A stretch of 64,000 nucleotides of DNA, from positions 6,911,060 to 6,975,059 of the forward strand of contig OX359247.1 of NCBI GenBank assembly GCA_947179485.1. Reading direction: 5' to 3'. This DNA is from Allacma fusca (lineage: Eukaryota > Arthropoda > Collembola > Symphypleona > Sminthuridae). Under the pieces are notes generated by a model that saw only the letters and a list, made by a program, of their open reading frames with translations, was not told the DNA's origin and did not search any database. Positions 61,181 to 64,000 of this stretch are shown here, one piece after another. Within the stretch, counting starts at the first letter, position 1. The number at the start of each line of letters is the position of its first letter. The position numbers were made by a program, and so were the translations under genes.

Positions 61181-62839
61181 CTTTAAATTACTAAATTTTT
61201 ATTGATTGTTTGACTCCACGACTCCGCCAGCTTTTCGTTTTCTATCTAGTAGGATCATTACTGCATCCCTGAGCCCCACTGACTGTGTAGATGATTTACA
61301 GGAGTTTGTAATTATGTATATATATAATTATACATATATATATAGATACATAAGTGCCTATGCTGGTAGTCCCAAGTTTATATTTGCGAGGCAAATTCTT
61401 AACACTAAGGATCCCAACCCCACGCAATGGGAATTGGAGGCTGAGGCTGAGGCTGAGGCTGAGTAATAATAGGAAATCTATGCCTATGCAAATCCAGGAG
61501 ATTATTATTACCGTCGACATTTATTACTGCACTGCACAGCCAATACAATTGAGCTTACGGTGGTGAGATTACCAGACACAAAACAATCGACATTATTCAT
61601 ACATTCTGTACCAGTAGTACAAGCGAGGCTATTACGTCTCCTCTTGGATTCCTCAGCAGCACCAGCATCTTGAACAATTTATTCTGGCATTGATATTATT
61701 ATTCCTACTACTGTTATTACTACCATTATACTATTGATGAATCAATGCGTGATTTAACCGGTGGGTTTGTGGTATGAGCTCAAATCTGTGTATGTCTCCA
61801 TGTATTAGAGATGATGCGGTTGGAGTCCTACACATACAATTGTAGATATATGAGATTATATATATACTTGAATATGTGCAGCATATATGTATTTACACAT
61901 CGCTGATACGTGCTCCGAGCCCTGGAGACTTCAAACACGCTACAAATTACAATCAAACTCATTCAACTGTCCAAACACATTATACTGTTCATCATAATAA
62001 TATCGATTTACTAATCATAATAACAAAATTATAATTTGAAGTGGCACACATAAATATTGTTGGACAGAGGGCCTGCAGTTTGTGTGTAGGATCTTTTTGT
62101 GAGTAGATACTCTTAAGTATAGTTGGGAATTCCAACGGCTCGGTATGCACATCCATATGTATGTATCTGTCTGTAATCCGTGGTGTAATAAGTATCGTAC
62201 ACATTTTCATATTTTTACTACCTTGGAGGGCTGAGACTGCATCCTGCATGACTAGGACCATATCTGTATAGCCAATGTTCACAGTATAGTTAAGTACATT
62301 ATGGTAATTACTGCGCTCTGCAAGCCAAGGGATCTATTGTGATGCGTGATAAGTGACATATTACTTGGACTCCACACGGGTTATTGCACGCGCGATTAAA
62401 ATACGGAAGAAAGTGACAACAATTTCTTTGGATTCTTAATCTATCACTATAGAGCAAATAGCCTCAAACTGTGTATAGATACACTTGATGATTGTCATTA
62501 CTGTTAACAAGACAGATTCGCCAGAGTCCGGGGCTCACATCGGCTCGGCCATCACCAGTCCCATGAAGTCGTTAAACCTTGACGAGACTCTGTATATTTA
62601 TATTTCCTTGGAAGACATAGAGTAACCTGTAGTCTCTGTCCGGATGACAGACTATAACAATACGTTTTTGCATTTGAATTAGCATCACGATATGGGCATT
62701 TCTAAATCTCAATAATTCTCAAAGGAATCTACACATTCACCTATTCCATTATTCTGTCCTATTGAATTTTTTCAGCCGTGACTGACTACCACTACTGACT
62801 CTCATTATTGTTATCGGGGGGTATATCGTTAAGGCTTAG
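61181..62839. other. non-coding sequence
   Basis: Contains an AT palindromic patch at 61312-61345, the hexamer repeat at 61436, a patch of mixed ATT/ACT trinucleotides at 61693-61735, and a 96-codon minus-strand frame at 61992-62282 that I do not recognise. Confidence 0.45.
61436..61463 (+). repeat. (GGCTGA)n hexamer repeat
   Basis: Four and a half units of GAGGCT. In one plus-strand frame this encodes Glu-Ala repeats and a stop soon follows, so the frame is a repeat artefact. Confidence 0.92.
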
Positions 62840-62853
62840 GAGAGAGAGAGAGA

Positions 62854-62884
<31 letters not shown>

Positions 62885-62906
62885 ATGTGTATGTGTGTGT
62901 GTGTGT
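62840..62906. repeat. compound (GA)n-(GT)n microsatellite
   Basis: GA units (62840-62852) switch directly to GT units (to about 62878), then interrupted GT/AT units to 62906. Confidence 0.95.
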
Positions 62907-64000
62907 CAAGGGATTGGACACTGTGTGTGTAATGTAAGATAATGTTTAGGCAATATGCCTTATCATCTCATTGATATTCCTCAGGGGTCAGGAAGACCAC
63001 GGACATTGGGCACATTATACTTCAGAAGCATATTAAATACCAAGCCTGGATGAAAGTATAAGAGGGAAAGCATGACTGGGTATTATATCCCCCCTCAGAT
63101 ACATACGCCTGTGTATGCACGCCATTGCATTTTACTATTTTACAACATTTGTAAACTTGTCCTGGTTTTTGCCTTCCCATGTGTATACTCAGCTCCTCAC
63201 ATTTTATCCTATCATTTGAGCCCAGTTGAAAGTTAACATTTTCAGAAGTATTGCAATTAAAAAGACAGGCTTCCTCGACTGGGATGTAGTACAGATGAGT
63301 GATAAGCCAATTATGCAATTAGTTCAAGTTTTCCTTAATTAATTCCTGGAATGCAGCACTTGAATATAAAGTGAGGACCCGAGTTTTCCTCTGACTTCTC
63401 AAATTGTATTTTATCTCCAACAATTTATTGTTTCATTGAATTCAAATAAAAATGAAAGTTGTAGATATTTAGCAATTTGTGTGTTTCCGCTTAAATGTCC
63501 GTTATATGTTTCGATTGCAATGTTTTAATTCCCTTCCTGACAGTTCTTGACGTAGCAGAATGACAATTTTCCCCCTTGCAATTAATAGTTATTTTAATAA
63601 TAGAAAATATTTTGTAGGATTTTTTGTATTTATTATATTATTGGTTTTTAAAATCCAAGCATTAGAATAGAACTGTTGTAACAATCACAGTAAGTCTGAT
63701 TGTTAGAATCATCCATGTCATTAGCCCTTCAAAAATTAATACCAGGCTTTGTTTTCCAAGTTGAAGTAAAGTCAAGATAGTTTATTGATATTGTATGAAG
63801 TTACTACTCCTTGATCTTCTCTTCCGATAGATATCTCGTGTAAGAATCCATCCCCATTGCAAATGATCGGTGAAAGGAGTTGATATATGTATGCAGTGGT
63901 TGTGAGCTACAGGTCACTGAGAACAAGTTCTAGCTCCTAGGTACACATTATATGAAGGTGCACATTACGTCTGTGTAGTCTGTGGCATAAGTATGTATGT
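62907..64000. other. non-coding sequence, right edge
   Basis: AT-rich. A 98-codon minus-strand frame at 63022-63318 has a Cys-rich middle and an acceptor-like CATCCCAG within it (63283); see findings. Nothing else was recognised. Confidence 0.45.

Noticed and set aside
1-64000. LTR elements, endogenous viral elements, LINE or SINE copies
   Set aside because: No long direct terminal repeats, no reverse transcriptase, integrase or capsid-like frames, and no poly(A)-tailed insertions with target duplications were recognised by eye; a repeat-library search could still find decayed copies.

Overview
This window looks like nuclear DNA of a multicellular eukaryote, most likely an arthropod, and I read it as intergenic or long-intron sequence. 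The hand-counted line came to about 40% GC and others look similar. Frames are broken everywhere. There are no bacterial-style operons, no rRNA or tRNA gene that I could find, and no open frame that I recognise as a known protein. Long (GA)n/(CT)n and (GT)n/(CA)n arrays occur every few kilobases. Short AT palindromes of the TACATATGTA type and a recurring 12-mer, CATATGTAGATA, are scattered throughout. This texture fits an arthropod; a copepod such as a sea louse is my guess, but nothing here proves it.

The best supported structure is a nested pair of DNA transposons at 2680-4394. The outer element is flanked by TA. Each end carries a long inverted array of five copies of a 13-bp box at a 32-bp pitch. 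It holds a second, 865-bp element (2919-3783) that begins CAGT, ends ACTG and is flanked by its own TA, like pogo/Tigger elements. Neither shows a recognisable transposase, so both look non-autonomous.

Layout: 0.9-1.8 kb has three purine/pyrimidine arrays; 2.7-4.4 kb is the nested transposon; 4.4-13 kb is nearly free of arrays and is plain sequence with short motifs; 13-52 kb is dotted with GA/CT arrays and some GT arrays; 52-62.8 kb has GT/AC arrays but no long GA array; 62.8 kb has a compound GA-GT array.

I list several candidate exons, all at low to modest confidence. The better ones are three plus-strand open frames directly behind strong 3' splice-site-like tracts (29964-30282, 33791-34084, 40580-40870). 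The first two also have an AATAAA downstream of the stop. Two plus-strand candidate first exons (18871-18961, 48705-48843) end at phase-1 donors. A minus-strand frame at 60838-61180 and minus-strand frames behind (CT)n tracts (41715-41988, 49657-49781) are weaker. At this base composition, open frames of 60-110 codons are expected by chance many times in 64 kb, so none of these should be treated as genes without transcript support. No virus-derived or LTR element was recognised.
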